Shown: positions 1 to 6,456, counted from the stretch's first letter. The stretch is 7,436 nucleotides of DNA from Actinomycetes bacterium (GCA_021819345.1 JAKARG010000152.1:1-7436), one strand, 5' to 3'. Numbers and translations are program-made. Notes: generated by a model from the letters alone, not told the origin.

Positions 1-421
1 TGGTCGGGCCGACCACGGCTGGCAGCGTTCGGAGCTCGAGGGCGACGAGGCCGGCGGCGTCGGCAGCGGCGGCCGCCGTCTCGGCCACGACCAGTGCGAC
101 CGCCTCCCCGGCGAAGCGGACCTCGCCGGTGGCGAGGCAGGGCCGGTCGAGCCCGGGGCGTGGGCCGTCGGGCGGTGGCGTGGCTTCGGGAAGGCCCGGC
201 AGCTCCAGGTCGGCAGCTTCGAGCACCGCGACCACCCCGGGTGACGAGCGGGCCTCCGAGGCGTCCACCGACACGATCTGGGCGTGGGCCGCAGGGGAGC
301 GCACGAAGCAGGCAGCGAGAGTGCCGTCGAACTGCAGGTCGGCGACGAAGCGGGCGCGGCCGGTGAGCAGCGCAGGGTCCTCCCGACGGCGTACCGGGTG
401 ACCGAGCACCGAGGGCGACAT
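1..421 (-). CDS. Xanthine dehydrogenase/CO dehydrogenase-family molybdopterin-binding large subunit, N-terminal part
   Basis: This is the N-terminal 140 residues of a molybdenum hydroxylase large subunit; the gene runs off the left edge. The start reads MSPSVLGHPVRRREDPALLT, followed by GRARFVADL, the usual opening of CoxL-like and xanthine dehydrogenase large subunits (RREDxxLLTGxGxFxxD). Residues about 20-135 form the aldehyde oxidase/xanthine dehydrogenase a/b hammerhead domain, with FVRSPAAHAQIVSVD, a GVVAVL strand and VRFAGEAVALVVAET. Known members use a molybdopterin-cytosine-dinucleotide cofactor and work with FAD and 2Fe-2S subunits in the cytoplasm. The active-site loop that separates true CO dehydrogenase from other hydroxylases lies outside the window, so the substrate is unknown. 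The ATG at 421 was chosen because homology begins at once and a TAGCGT box sits 8 nt upstream; no clear Shine-Dalgarno is present. The family is confident; a specific gene name is not. Confidence 0.88.
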   Translation of the reverse strand, partial: MSPSVLGHPVRRREDPALLTGRARFVADLQFDGTLAACFVRSPAAHAQIVSVDASEARSSPGVVAVLEAADLELPGLPEATPPPDGPRPGLDRPCLATGEVRFAGEAVALVVAETAAAAADAAGLVALELRTLPAVVGPT

Positions 422-429
422 CGTCAGCG

Positions 430-435
430 ACGCTA
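430..435 (-). promoter_or_regulatory. Candidate -10 box (TAGCGT) for a leaderless transcript of the molybdenum hydroxylase gene
   Basis: On the minus strand TAGCGT fits the actinobacterial TANNNT -10 pattern and is followed by 8 nt and then the ATG at 421. A transcript starting 7-8 nt after the box would begin at or within two bases of the start codon, which agrees with the missing Shine-Dalgarno. No recognisable TTGACA-type -35 was found. This is a prediction from pattern and spacing. Confidence 0.5.
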
Positions 436-440
436 CCCCC

Positions 441-484
441 GCCAGCCGGCGGGGCCACCGCTGCCAGCCGGCGGGGCCACCCCC
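441..484. repeat. Two-copy direct repeat, 22-bp period, in the divergent promoter region
   Basis: A 19-nt sequence, GCCAGCCGGCGGGGCCACC, occurs at 441-459 and again identically at 463-481, giving a 22-bp period, close to two helical turns. Each copy contains the palindrome GCCGGC. The pair lies just upstream of the -10 box of the minus-strand hydroxylase gene and about 95 bp upstream of the tricorn -10 box. It could be a pair of regulator sites on one DNA face or a simple duplication; the sequence does not decide. Confidence 0.6.
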
Positions 485-579
485 GCTCTCCCCGCTGTCT
501 GGAGACGCCGGGCGCGGGAGTCGAGGGGACCGGCCGCCATCGCGCCGCACGGAGCTGCGCCATCGGCTTCGAGAGCGCG

Positions 580-585
580 TAGCGT
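580..585 (+). promoter_or_regulatory. Candidate -10 box (TAGCGT) for a leaderless tricorn transcript
   Basis: TAGCGT is followed by 8 nt (GGCAATCC) and the GTG start at 594, so a start site 7-8 nt after the box would give a leaderless or nearly leaderless mRNA. No Shine-Dalgarno precedes the GTG. The box and spacing copy those of the divergent gene on the other strand, and the 10-mer GCGTAGCGTG differs by one base from that before mdh. No convincing -35 is visible. Confidence 0.5.
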
Positions 586-593
586 GGCAATCC

Positions 594-3500
594 GTGCCCG
601 GCTCTGCCTACCTCCGCTATCCCGCCATCCACGGCGATCGCCTCGCCCTGGTCACCGACGACGACCTGTGGGTGGGGTCGGTCGAGGGCGGCGAGGTCCG
701 CCGCCTCGGCGTCGGGCCGGCGAAGCTCCGCCGGCCCCGGTTCTCTCCCGACGGGCGCTCGCTGGCGTGGACCTCCGACGTCGCCGGCGCTCCCGAGGCA
801 TGGGTCGCCGACACGGACGGCGGCGAGCCCCGCCGTCTCACCTGGTGGGGCGACCGGGCCACCTCGCTGCTCGGCTGGCGTGACGACGAGACGGTGGTGG
901 TCGCGACCGCGGCAGGAGAGCCCTACGCCTGGCAGGGGTGGGCGTGGGCCGTACCGGTCCATGGAGGGGCCCCCGAGCGGCTCCCCTACGGCCCGGTCAC
1001 CGCCGTCGCTCCTGCACCTGCACCGTCCCGGGCGGTGCTGCTCGGGGCCGACCAGAGCGCTACGGCGGGAGCCGCCTGGAAGCGCTACCGGGGTGGGACC
1101 GCCGCGAAGGTGTGGATCGACCGGGAGGGCGACGGCCACTTCGAGCGTTTCGCCACCCACCTCGGCGGCCAGCTGGAGGACCCGGGATGGGTCGGAGAGC
1201 GGGTGGTGCTCGTCTCCGACCACGAGGGATGGGGCAACGTCTACTCGCTGCTCGCCGACGGCTCCGACCTGCGCCGCCACAGCGATCACGGCGACGCCTA
1301 CGCCCGCGACGCGTCGACCGACGGGCGCCGGGTGGTCTACGGCTGCTTCGGCGACATCTGGCTCGTCGAGGACCTCGCCGCCGACGCGGGTCCCCGGCGC
1401 TTAGAGGTCCGGCTCGGCTCGGCCCGGCGGGGCCGGGTCCCCTACCCGCTCGAGGCTGCCGGCGCGCTCGGGCGCTTCGTGCCGAGCGCGGACGGGAGGG
1501 CGAGCGCGGTCGTGGTCCGGGGCGCAGCGGCCTGGCTCACCCACCGGGACGGGCCGGCGGTGCTGCTGGCCCCCGGTGGCGAGGCGAGGGCCCGCCTCGC
1601 TGCGCCGCTCGGCACCGAGCACGCGATCTGGGTGACCGACGCCGAGGGTGACGACGCCTTGGAGCTGGCACCGCTCGACGGCGGGCCGGGTCGGCGCCTG
1701 GCTGCCGGCGAGCTCTCCCAGGTGGTCGCCCTCGCCACCTCGCCGGACGGGGAGCTGGTCGCGACTGCTGGCGAGGACGGGACGGTGCGGATCACCGACG
1801 TGCGCAGCGCCACGGTGCGTACCATCGACCGCTCGGCCTACGACATTGCAACCGATCTCGCCTGGTCTCCCGACTCCGCCTGGCTCGCCTGGTCGCACGC
1901 CGCCTCGTTCGCCTGGGACGAGGTCGCGATCCGCCAGATCCGCCTGGCCCGGGTGGACCGGGGGGGAGCCGGAGCGGAGGTGGTCGAGGCCACGCCGTTG
2001 CGCTTCGGCGACACCTGCCCGGTCTTCACTCCCGACGGCCGCTACCTGGCCTTCCTGTCCCGGAGGACCTTCGACCCCGTCGCCGACCAGGTCCGCTTCG
2101 ACCTGGCCTTCGCTGCCGCCACCCGCCCCTACCTGTTGCGGCTGACCTCCTCGACGCCGGCTCCCCTCGCGGCCGCAGCCGGAGGAAGGGATCTACCCCC
2201 CGGCCTCCTCGGGGGCTCTCCGGAGCCGCCCGGGGAAGGAGGCTCGGGGGAGGCCGAGCCGGCCCGGGTCGACGTCGAGCTCGACGGGCTCGCCGGTCGG
2301 ATCGCGGAGCTGCCGGTGGCGGCCGGCCGCTACGCCGACCTGCGGGCCACCGCCGGCGGGCTCGTGTGGAGGGTCCTGCCCGAGGAGGGCGAGCTCGGGG
2401 AGGGTCGGGCCGAGCCGGGTGGCAAGCCGGCGAAGGCTCGCCTCGAGCACCTCGACCTCGCCACCGGCAAGCTCACCACCCTGCTCGACGCCGCCGATGC
2501 CGTCGAGCCCACCGCAGCCGGCCGGGCCCTCGTGGTACGGACCGACGAGTCGCTCGTCGTGGTGCCTGCGGACCGAAAGGCCGGCGAAGGGGACGGCTCC
2601 CGCCTGGAGGTCGATCTCTCCCGGGTCCGGGTCACCGTCGACCCGGGGGCCGAGGCGGTCCAGATGTACTCCGAGGCCGCCAGGTTGATGCGCCGCCACT
2701 ACTGGGCCGAGGACATGGCCGGGGTCGACTGGGACGAGGTCGTCGCCCGCTACCGGCCTCTCGCTGACCGGGTCTCCACCCGCGACGAGCTGCACGACCT
2801 GATCTGGGAGCTGTACGGGGAGATGGGCACGTCCCATGCCTACGTTTGGCACGACGACGCTGCTGCGGGGTCGCTCGGGCGGCCCGGCTACCTCGGTGCC
2901 GACCTCGAGCCGGCCGACGGAGGCTGGCGGGTTACGGCGGTGCCGGCCGCCGAGCAGTCCGTTCCGGCCGCCCGCAGCCCCCTCGAGAGGGCCGGGGTGG
3001 TGGCGGGCGAGGTGGTGGAGACGGTCGACGGTCGCCGGGTCGACGTGGCGGCCGGGCCCGCACCCCTATTGCTCGGCGCCGCCGGCAAGCCGGTCGAGCT
3101 CGGAGTGCGCAATGCCGCCGGCGAGCGCCGAGCGGTGGTGGTCACTCCTCTCGCCGACGAGCAGCCCTTGCGCTACCACGCCTGGGTCAGCTCTCGGCGG
3201 GCGCTGGTGAGGGAGCTCTCGGGCGGCCGAGCCGGCTACGTGCACGTACCCGACATGGTTGCGAGCGGCTGGGCCGAGCTCAACCGCGACCTGCGGGTCG
3301 AGTCCGGCTTCGACGCGCTGGTCGTCGACTTCCGCCACAACCGGGGCGGGAGCATCTCGCAGCTCGTCTTGGAGCGCCTCGCCGCCCGGGTGACTGCCTG
3401 GGAGAACCCCCGGGGCTTCGAGGCCTCCACCTACCCGGTCGACGCGCCCCGTGGCCCGATGGTCGCCCTGGTCGACCAGTACGCCGGCTCCGACGGCGAC

Positions 3501-3857
3501 ATCGTCGCGGCGGGCTTCCGCCAGCGCGGGCTCGGCCTGCTCGTCGGCACCCGGACCTGGGGCGGGGTGGTCGGGATCGACATGCGCTACGCCCTCGCCG
3601 ACGGGACGGTGGTCACCCAACCGCGCTACGCCTTCTGGTTCGACGGCGGTCCAGGCTGGTCGGTTGAGAACCACGGCGTCGACCCCGACATCGAGGTGCA
3701 GATCGCACCGCAGGACTGGGCGGCGGGCCGGGACCCGCAGCTGGCCCGGGCGGTCGAGGAGGTGCTCGCCGCCCTCGGGGAGCGCCCGGCGGTCCGGCCT
3801 CCGGGCCGCGCGGACCGCCCCTCCCGGGTGGCGCCGGTCCTCGGCCCCCGCCCTTAG
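594..3857 (+). CDS. Tricorn protease (peptidase family S41)
   Basis: A complete 1087-residue tricorn protease, a cytosolic giant peptidase that trims oligopeptides made by upstream proteases. From the family, residues about 1-310 should be a six-bladed and about 310-680 a seven-bladed beta-propeller; blade motifs such as SPDGRSLAW, SPDGELVATA and TPDGRYLAF are visible. The C-terminal half holds the protease core with a PDZ domain (about 760-855). By comparison with Thermoplasma tricorn (Ser745, His746, Ser965, Glu1023), the catalytic residues here are Ser747-His748 in GTSHAYV, nucleophile Ser966 in YAGSDGDI and Glu1025 in VENHGVDPDI. Gly919 (NRGGS) and Asp967 match the oxyanion-hole residues, and Ile995 matches the S1-pocket isoleucine. 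The GTG start is supported by YLRYPAIHGD immediately after it, the normal N-terminus, and by the -10 box 8 nt upstream. An acidic, glycine-rich linker lies near residues 530-560. No peptide-trimming partner gene is nearby. Transcribed alone, away from the hydroxylase gene. Confidence 0.95.
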   Translation: MPGSAYLRYPAIHGDRLALVTDDDLWVGSVEGGEVRRLGVGPAKLRRPRFSPDGRSLAWTSDVAGAPEAWVADTDGGEPRRLTWWGDRATSLLGWRDDETVVVATAAGEPYAWQGWAWAVPVHGGAPERLPYGPVTAVAPAPAPSRAVLLGADQSATAGAAWKRYRGGTAAKVWIDREGDGHFERFATHLGGQLEDPGWVGERVVLVSDHEGWGNVYSLLADGSDLRRHSDHGDAYARDASTDGRRVVYGCFGDIWLVEDLAADAGPRRLEVRLGSARRGRVPYPLEAAGALGRFVPSADGRASAVVVRGAAAWLTHRDGPAVLLAPGGEARARLAAPLGTEHAIWVTDAEGDDALELAPLDGGPGRRLAAGELSQVVALATSPDGELVATAGEDGTVRITDVRSATVRTIDRSAYDIATDLAWSPDSAWLAWSHAASFAWDEVAIRQIRLARVDRGGAGAEVVEATPLRFGDTCPVFTPDGRYLAFLSRRTFDPVADQVRFDLAFAAATRPYLLRLTSSTPAPLAAAAGGRDLPPGLLGGSPEPPGEGGSGEAEPARVDVELDGLAGRIAELPVAAGRYADLRATAGGLVWRVLPEEGELGEGRAEPGGKPAKARLEHLDLATGKLTTLLDAADAVEPTAAGRALVVRTDESLVVVPADRKAGEGDGSRLEVDLSRVRVTVDPGAEAVQMYSEAARLMRRHYWAEDMAGVDWDEVVARYRPLADRVSTRDELHDLIWELYGEMGTSHAYVWHDDAAAGSLGRPGYLGADLEPADGGWRVTAVPAAEQSVPAARSPLERAGVVAGEVVETVDGRRVDVAAGPAPLLLGAAGKPVELGVRNAAGERRAVVVTPLADEQPLRYHAWVSSRRALVRELSGGRAGYVHVPDMVASGWAELNRDLRVESGFDALVVDFRHNRGGSISQLVLERLAARVTAWENPRGFEASTYPVDAPRGPMVALVDQYAGSDGDIVAAGFRQRGLGLLVGTRTWGGVVGIDMRYALADGTVVTQPRYAFWFDGGPGWSVENHGVDPDIEVQIAPQDWAAGRDPQLARAVEEVLAALGERPAVRPPGRADRPSRVAPVLGPRP

Positions 3858-3923
3858 CGGCCCGCCCGCTACTGCCGGTGGCCTCGCCATCCCTCTACGA
3901 ACCGCGTAGCTGCTCGGCGAGCG

Positions 3924-3929
3924 TAGGGT
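3924..3929 (+). promoter_or_regulatory. Candidate -10 box (TAGGGT) of the malate dehydrogenase gene
   Basis: TAGGGT lies in GCGTAGGGTG, one base different from the 10-mer at the tricorn promoter. A start site 7-8 nt downstream falls near 3937, directly before the 16-bp repeat array at 3939, which would give a leader of about 90 nt. GCGTAG also occurs 17 bp upstream (3904-3909), and an interrupted inverted repeat (GCTCG-G-CGAGC, 3912-3922) lies between the two copies. The rest of the tricorn-mdh spacer holds only a weak hairpin, CTACG/CGTAG at 3895-3909, and no convincing tricorn terminator. Confidence 0.45.
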
Positions 3930-3938
3930 GACCGCCGG

Positions 3939-4002
3939 CCCGAGCCGACCGAGACCCGAGCCGACCGAGACCCGAGCCGACCGAGAACCGAGCCGACCAG
4001 GA
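3939..4002 (+). repeat. Four tandem 16-bp repeats in the mdh leader
   Basis: The unit CCCGAGCCGACCGAGA occurs three times identically (3939-3954, 3955-3970, 3971-3986) and a fourth time with two changes (3987-4002); a fragment, CCCGACC, follows. The array lies between the predicted transcription start and the Shine-Dalgarno, so it would make up most of the 5' untranslated RNA. The 16-bp period is not a multiple of three, as expected for non-coding DNA. The unit has no strong self-complementarity. Confidence 0.85.
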
Positions 4003-4011
4003 CCCGACCAA

Positions 4012-4017
4012 GAGGAG
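4012..4017 (+). promoter_or_regulatory. Shine-Dalgarno GAGGAG that fixes the mdh start
   Basis: GAGGAG ends 9 nt before the ATG at 4027. It favours this start over an in-frame GTG at 3928, which would translate the repeat array into a 33-residue extension unlike any malate dehydrogenase N-terminus. Confidence 0.8.
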
Positions 4018-4026
4018 AGCCTCCGA

Positions 4027-5019
4027 ATGTCGCTGCAACCCGTACGAGTCGCCGTCACCGGGGCTGCCGGCCAGATCGCCTACAGCCTGCTGTTCCGCAT
4101 TGCGGGCGGCGACATGCTCGGTCCCGAGCAGCCCGTCGTCCTCCAGCTGCTGGAGGTCACGCCGGCGCTCGGGGCGCTCCGGGGCGTGGTGATGGAGCTG
4201 GAGGACTGCGCCTTCCCCCTCCTGGCAGGGATCACCACGAGCGACGACCCGGAGGCCGCCTTCGGCGACGCCGACATCGCCATGCTCGTCGGGGCCCGCC
4301 CCCGGTCCAAGGGCATGGAGCGCAAGGACCTGCTCGAGGCCAACGGAGCGATCTTCACCGAGCAGGGCAGGGCTCTGGGTGCCTGCGCAGCCCCAGGGGT
4401 CAAGGTGCTCGTGGTCGGCAACCCGGCCAACACCAACGCCCTCATCGCCCAGGCGAACGCTGCGGAGCTCCCGCCGGAGCGCTTCAGCGCGATGACCCGG
4501 CTGGACCAGAACCGGGCTCGCGCCCAGGTGGCGGCCAAGGCCGGGGTGCCGGTGGGCGAGGTCGCCGACCTCGTGATCTGGGGCAACCACTCCTCGACCC
4601 AGTACCCGGACCTGTTCCACGCCAAGGTGGCCGGGCGGCCGGCCGCCGAGGTGATCGGGGACCAGGCCTGGGTCGAGGATCAGTTCATCCCGACCGTCCA
4701 GCAGCGCGGTGCTGCGATCATCGAGGCCCGGGGAGCTTCGAGCGCCGCCTCGGCGGCGAGTGCCGCCATCGACCACGTCCGCGACTGGGTCCTCGGCACC
4801 GGGGAGCGGGGATGGGTGTCGATGGCGGTGGTCTCCGATGGCTCCTACGGGGTCGCCGAGGGGCTGATCTCGAGCTTCCCGGTCACCTGCGAGGGTGGGT
4901 CGTGGTCGATCGTGCAAGGGCTCGACATCGACCCGTTCAGCCGTGGTCGCATCGACGCCTCGGCCGCCGAGCTCGCCGAGGAGCGCGACGCGGTGGCCAG
5001 GCTCGGCCTGCTCCCATGA
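4027..5019 (+). CDS. mdh: Malate dehydrogenase (NAD-dependent)
   Basis: A complete 330-residue malate dehydrogenase that interconverts malate and oxaloacetate with NAD in the TCA cycle, in the cytoplasm. The N-terminal Rossmann fold starts VRVAVTGAAGQIAYSLLFRI, with the glycine motif at residues 12-17. Glu43 in LLEVTP is the acidic residue expected to bind the NAD ribose. The mobile substrate loop reads VGARPRSKGMERKDLLEANG, giving Arg93 and Arg99 as substrate-binding arginines. GNPANTN (131-137), Asp160 in TRLDQNRA and the catalytic His188 in WGNHSSTQYPD complete the active site. The sequence belongs to the cytosolic/Thermus-type MDH group rather than the lactate-dehydrogenase-like group, and the length is normal. 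The start is set by a Shine-Dalgarno 9 nt upstream. The gene is preceded by a repeat-built leader and is convergent with a minus-strand block that includes succinate dehydrogenase, the enzyme two steps earlier in the cycle. Confidence 0.97.
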   Translation: MSLQPVRVAVTGAAGQIAYSLLFRIAGGDMLGPEQPVVLQLLEVTPALGALRGVVMELEDCAFPLLAGITTSDDPEAAFGDADIAMLVGARPRSKGMERKDLLEANGAIFTEQGRALGACAAPGVKVLVVGNPANTNALIAQANAAELPPERFSAMTRLDQNRARAQVAAKAGVPVGEVADLVIWGNHSSTQYPDLFHAKVAGRPAAEVIGDQAWVEDQFIPTVQQRGAAIIEARGASSAASAASAAIDHVRDWVLGTGERGWVSMAVVSDGSYGVAEGLISSFPVTCEGGSWSIVQGLDIDPFSRGRIDASAAELAEERDAVARLGLLP

Positions 5020-5022
5020 GCT

Positions 5023-5057
5023 CTCCGGCCCCGCTCGATCGCCGTGGGGGGACGGAG
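5023..5057. terminator. Candidate bidirectional terminator hairpin between mdh and the convergent DUF2510 gene
   Basis: CTCCG (5023-5027) pairs with CGGAG (5053-5057); after one G-A mismatch, CCCC (5029-5032) pairs with GGGG (5048-5051), leaving a 15-nt loop. The hairpin starts 4 nt after the mdh stop and lies 7 nt beyond the corrected stop of the opposing gene, so it suits both transcripts. There is no U-tract, which is common for high-GC actinobacterial hairpins. It fills most of the 44-bp gap. Confidence 0.5.
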
Positions 5058-5063
5058 CCGATC

Positions 5064-5982
5064 TCAGGGGATGGGCAGGATCGCCGCAGTCGGCTGGTAG
5101 CGCAGGGAGCAGTCGGCGAGACCGTGGTGGAGGGCGAACGAGTCGGCTTCGCTCGCGGCCGCCCCGGCTGCGGTGCCGGCGGCCTCTGCGGCGGCCGGGG
5201 TGGCTCGGCCGGATCCGGCTGCCCCCCGGGCTCGACGCTCCCGGCCGGCTCGACGCAGGTGCCGTTCCCCCCTCTCCGGCTAGGGCTCGGGCCTCGGCGA
5301 GGCGCTCGGCGCTCCAGGTCTTCCACAGGCGCAGCCAGCCGGCGACCACCGACGTCGCCCCCGGCGCTTCGGAGAGGCGGTGGATGCGGCCGGCCAGCCC
5401 GGACAGCTCGGCACCCACCGCCATCACCGCCGTCGGGGTGGCGCCGGCACCGGCGCTCGAGGCGACCGGTCGGACCGCCCCGAGCGTCGAGACGCACGCG
5501 GCGTTGGCCTCGCGCAAGAAGGCGGTGTCGGGGGCGAGCGGGTTCGCCGGAGGGGCGAGGCTCGACGCGACGGTGCCCGAGACCGACAGCACCAACAACG
5601 CGGCGAGGGCGAACAAGGCGATGCCGCGCCGCCTCGTCCGGGCGCTCCACCGGCGTTGGTCGGGTGCCTCGGCCGCCCCGGGTCGCAGCTGCGGAAGGGG
5701 CGCAGCAGGAGATCGCCACACCCCTGCGGCCGGCAGCGGACGACGGCGGCGGACGACGCCGCCCGCCGCCGGTGCGGTCATCGCCGGCAGCGAGCGGTCC
5801 TCGAAGGGAGCGTCGAGGGCCCCCTCCGGAGGCGCTGCGAGCTCGGCAGGACCGAGCTCGTCCGAGGCGATCACCCAGGCCGGGAGGTGGCGCTGCTGGC
5901 CGTCCCAGACTTCTCCGTCCCAGTGGCGCAGTCGGGCCGGGTCGGTCGGGTCCGGGTACCACCCGGGGGCCCGGAGGCTCAT
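5064..5982 (-). CDS. DUF2510 single-pass membrane protein, with an apparent +1-base frameshift
   Basis: Function unknown. The N-terminus (residues 5-30, PGWYPDPTDPARLRHWDG) is a DUF2510 domain, common in actinobacterial membrane proteins. A Pro/Ala-rich, basic cytoplasmic linker follows, then one transmembrane helix at about 120-142 (IALFALAALLVLSVSGTVAS) and an extracytoplasmic helical region from about 150. In the starting frame the protein loses its stop and would run about 390 codons more, antisense to mdh. Removing one G from the G6 run at 5222-5227 restores a 305-residue product ending in SEADSFALHHGLADCSLRY, with stop TGA at 5064-5066 and strongly GC3-biased codons up to it. Cys163 and the restored Cys291 could form an extracytoplasmic disulfide. 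The ATG overlaps the stop of the SCP2-like gene by 4 bp (ATGA), so the two are probably co-translated. The frameshift may be a sequencing error, a real mutation or programmed slippage. Confidence 0.75.
5222..5227 (-). other. G6 run, likely frameshift site
   Basis: On the coding (minus) strand this is a run of six G in the context AGCCCGGGGGGCAGCC. Upstream, the DUF2510 frame is coding; downstream, the frame shifted by one base has the coding signature and a stop at 5064. A second G6 run at 5267-5272 is an alternative site, but using it replaces the linker TAPASSRPGASSPG with a less natural, arginine-rich one. Confidence 0.6.
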
Positions 5983-6368
5983 CGGGGAACCTCCGTGACC
6001 GAGCGCAGAGCTGCAGGGAGAGGGTCGGTCCAGGCGGTCCCAGCCACCGCCGCGCCGGCGCCGGCGAGCTCGCCGCGCAGCTTGACCGCTCCGGCGGCGA
6101 GCGCCTCCTGGGGCGACAAGCGCCCCGAGGCGATCGCGGCGGCGGTGCCGTAGTCGCTGAAGACGGTGAGCTCGGCGCGCTGGGTGCCGGCCCGCTGGAC
6201 CCGAGCCGTCCCGCCGACGACCCGAACGTCGTAGACCGCCTCACCGTCGGGTGCGCCCCGCACCACGTGGCGGATGGTCACGCCGTCGGATGGGGACCCC
6301 GTTGGCCCCGCTGCTACGTCGGCTGCCGGCAGCCGGGCGAGCCAGGCAGCAGACAGGTAACGGATCAC
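5979..6368 (-). CDS. Small SCP2-like (sterol carrier protein 2 fold) protein
   Basis: A complete 129-residue protein that resembles actinobacterial single-domain SCP2-like proteins. It starts MIRYLSAAWLARL; the middle has the alternating strands of the fold (VTIRHVVRGAPDGEAVYDV, ELTVFSDYGTAAAIASG), and the end has LSPQEALAAGAVKLRGELAG, the helix and strand that close the hydrophobic pocket. The fold usually binds lipid-like ligands; the ligand here is unknown. There is no signal peptide or membrane segment, so it is likely cytoplasmic. The GTG start at 6368 was chosen because homology begins there; no Shine-Dalgarno is visible, and a weak -10-like box lies 7 nt upstream, so it may be leaderless. 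It is separated from sdhB by 95 bp that include a strong hairpin, and it overlaps the DUF2510 gene by 4 bp, forming a two-gene unit. Family assignment is from motif recall. Confidence 0.75.
   Translation of the reverse strand: MIRYLSAAWLARLPAADVAAGPTGSPSDGVTIRHVVRGAPDGEAVYDVRVVGGTARVQRAGTQRAELTVFSDYGTAAAIASGRLSPQEALAAGAVKLRGELAGAGAAVAGTAWTDPLPAALRSVTEVPR
5990..5994 (-). promoter_or_regulatory. Shine-Dalgarno GGAGG of the DUF2510 gene
   Basis: GGAGG on the minus strand lies 7 nt before the ATG at 5982, inside the 3' end of the SCP2-like gene. It confirms the ATGA-overlap start. Confidence 0.75.
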
Positions 6369-6375
6369 GCCAACT

Positions 6376-6381
6376 GTTCTA
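6376..6381 (-). promoter_or_regulatory. Weak candidate -10 box (TAGAAC) for the SCP2-like/DUF2510 pair
   Basis: TAGAAC on the minus strand is 7 nt before the GTG at 6368. It copies the geometry of the other two leaderless promoters but lacks the final T of TANNNT. It would let the two-gene unit be transcribed apart from sdhAB. Confidence 0.3.
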
Positions 6382-6417
6382 CCAGCGCCCGACGGCGGGG
6401 ACGCAACCGGTCCCGGT

Positions 6418-6456
6418 GGGCACGCCCCGGGGCGAGGAAGGGCACGCCCCGGGGCG
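6418..6456. repeat. Two-copy direct repeat with a perfect palindrome core, 22-bp period
   Basis: GGGCACGCCCCGGGGCG occurs at 6418-6434 and 6440-6456. Each copy contains the perfect 12-bp palindrome CGCCCCGGGGCG (6423-6434, 6445-6456). Because the core is palindromic, the two copies are also inverted repeats of each other. Confidence 0.8.
6423..6456 (-). terminator. GC-only hairpin after sdhB, candidate terminator
   Basis: The two palindrome copies can pair with each other to give a 12-bp all-GC stem with a 10-nt loop, TGCCCTTCCT in the sdhB transcript. The stem begins 7 nt after the sdhB stop. There is no U-tract; actinobacterial terminators often lack one. Alternatively each copy could act as a protein-binding site for the downstream promoter. 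Confidence 0.55.

Noticed and set aside
94..883. Several plus-strand open frames across the hydroxylase gene and the tricorn 5' end.
   Set aside because: They are Arg/Pro-rich shadows; the opposite or alternative frame carries clear molybdenum hydroxylase and tricorn sequence.
594..2600. The beta-propeller region read as a separate TolB- or DPP-IV-like protein.
   Set aside because: It is in one uninterrupted frame with the S41 protease core, and the whole length and domain order match tricorn.
3939..4002. The tandem repeats as a CRISPR array.
   Set aside because: Units are 16 bp and directly abutting, with no spacers, and there are no cas genes.
3928..4026. An in-frame GTG giving malate dehydrogenase a 33-residue N-terminal extension through the repeats.
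   Set aside because: The GTG overlaps the predicted -10 box, the extension is not family-like and a good Shine-Dalgarno precedes the ATG at 4027.
3895..5063. Continuation of the DUF2510 frame for about 390 codons on the minus strand.
   Set aside because: It is antisense to mdh, has no recognisable domain and exists only because of the apparent frameshift at 5222-5227.
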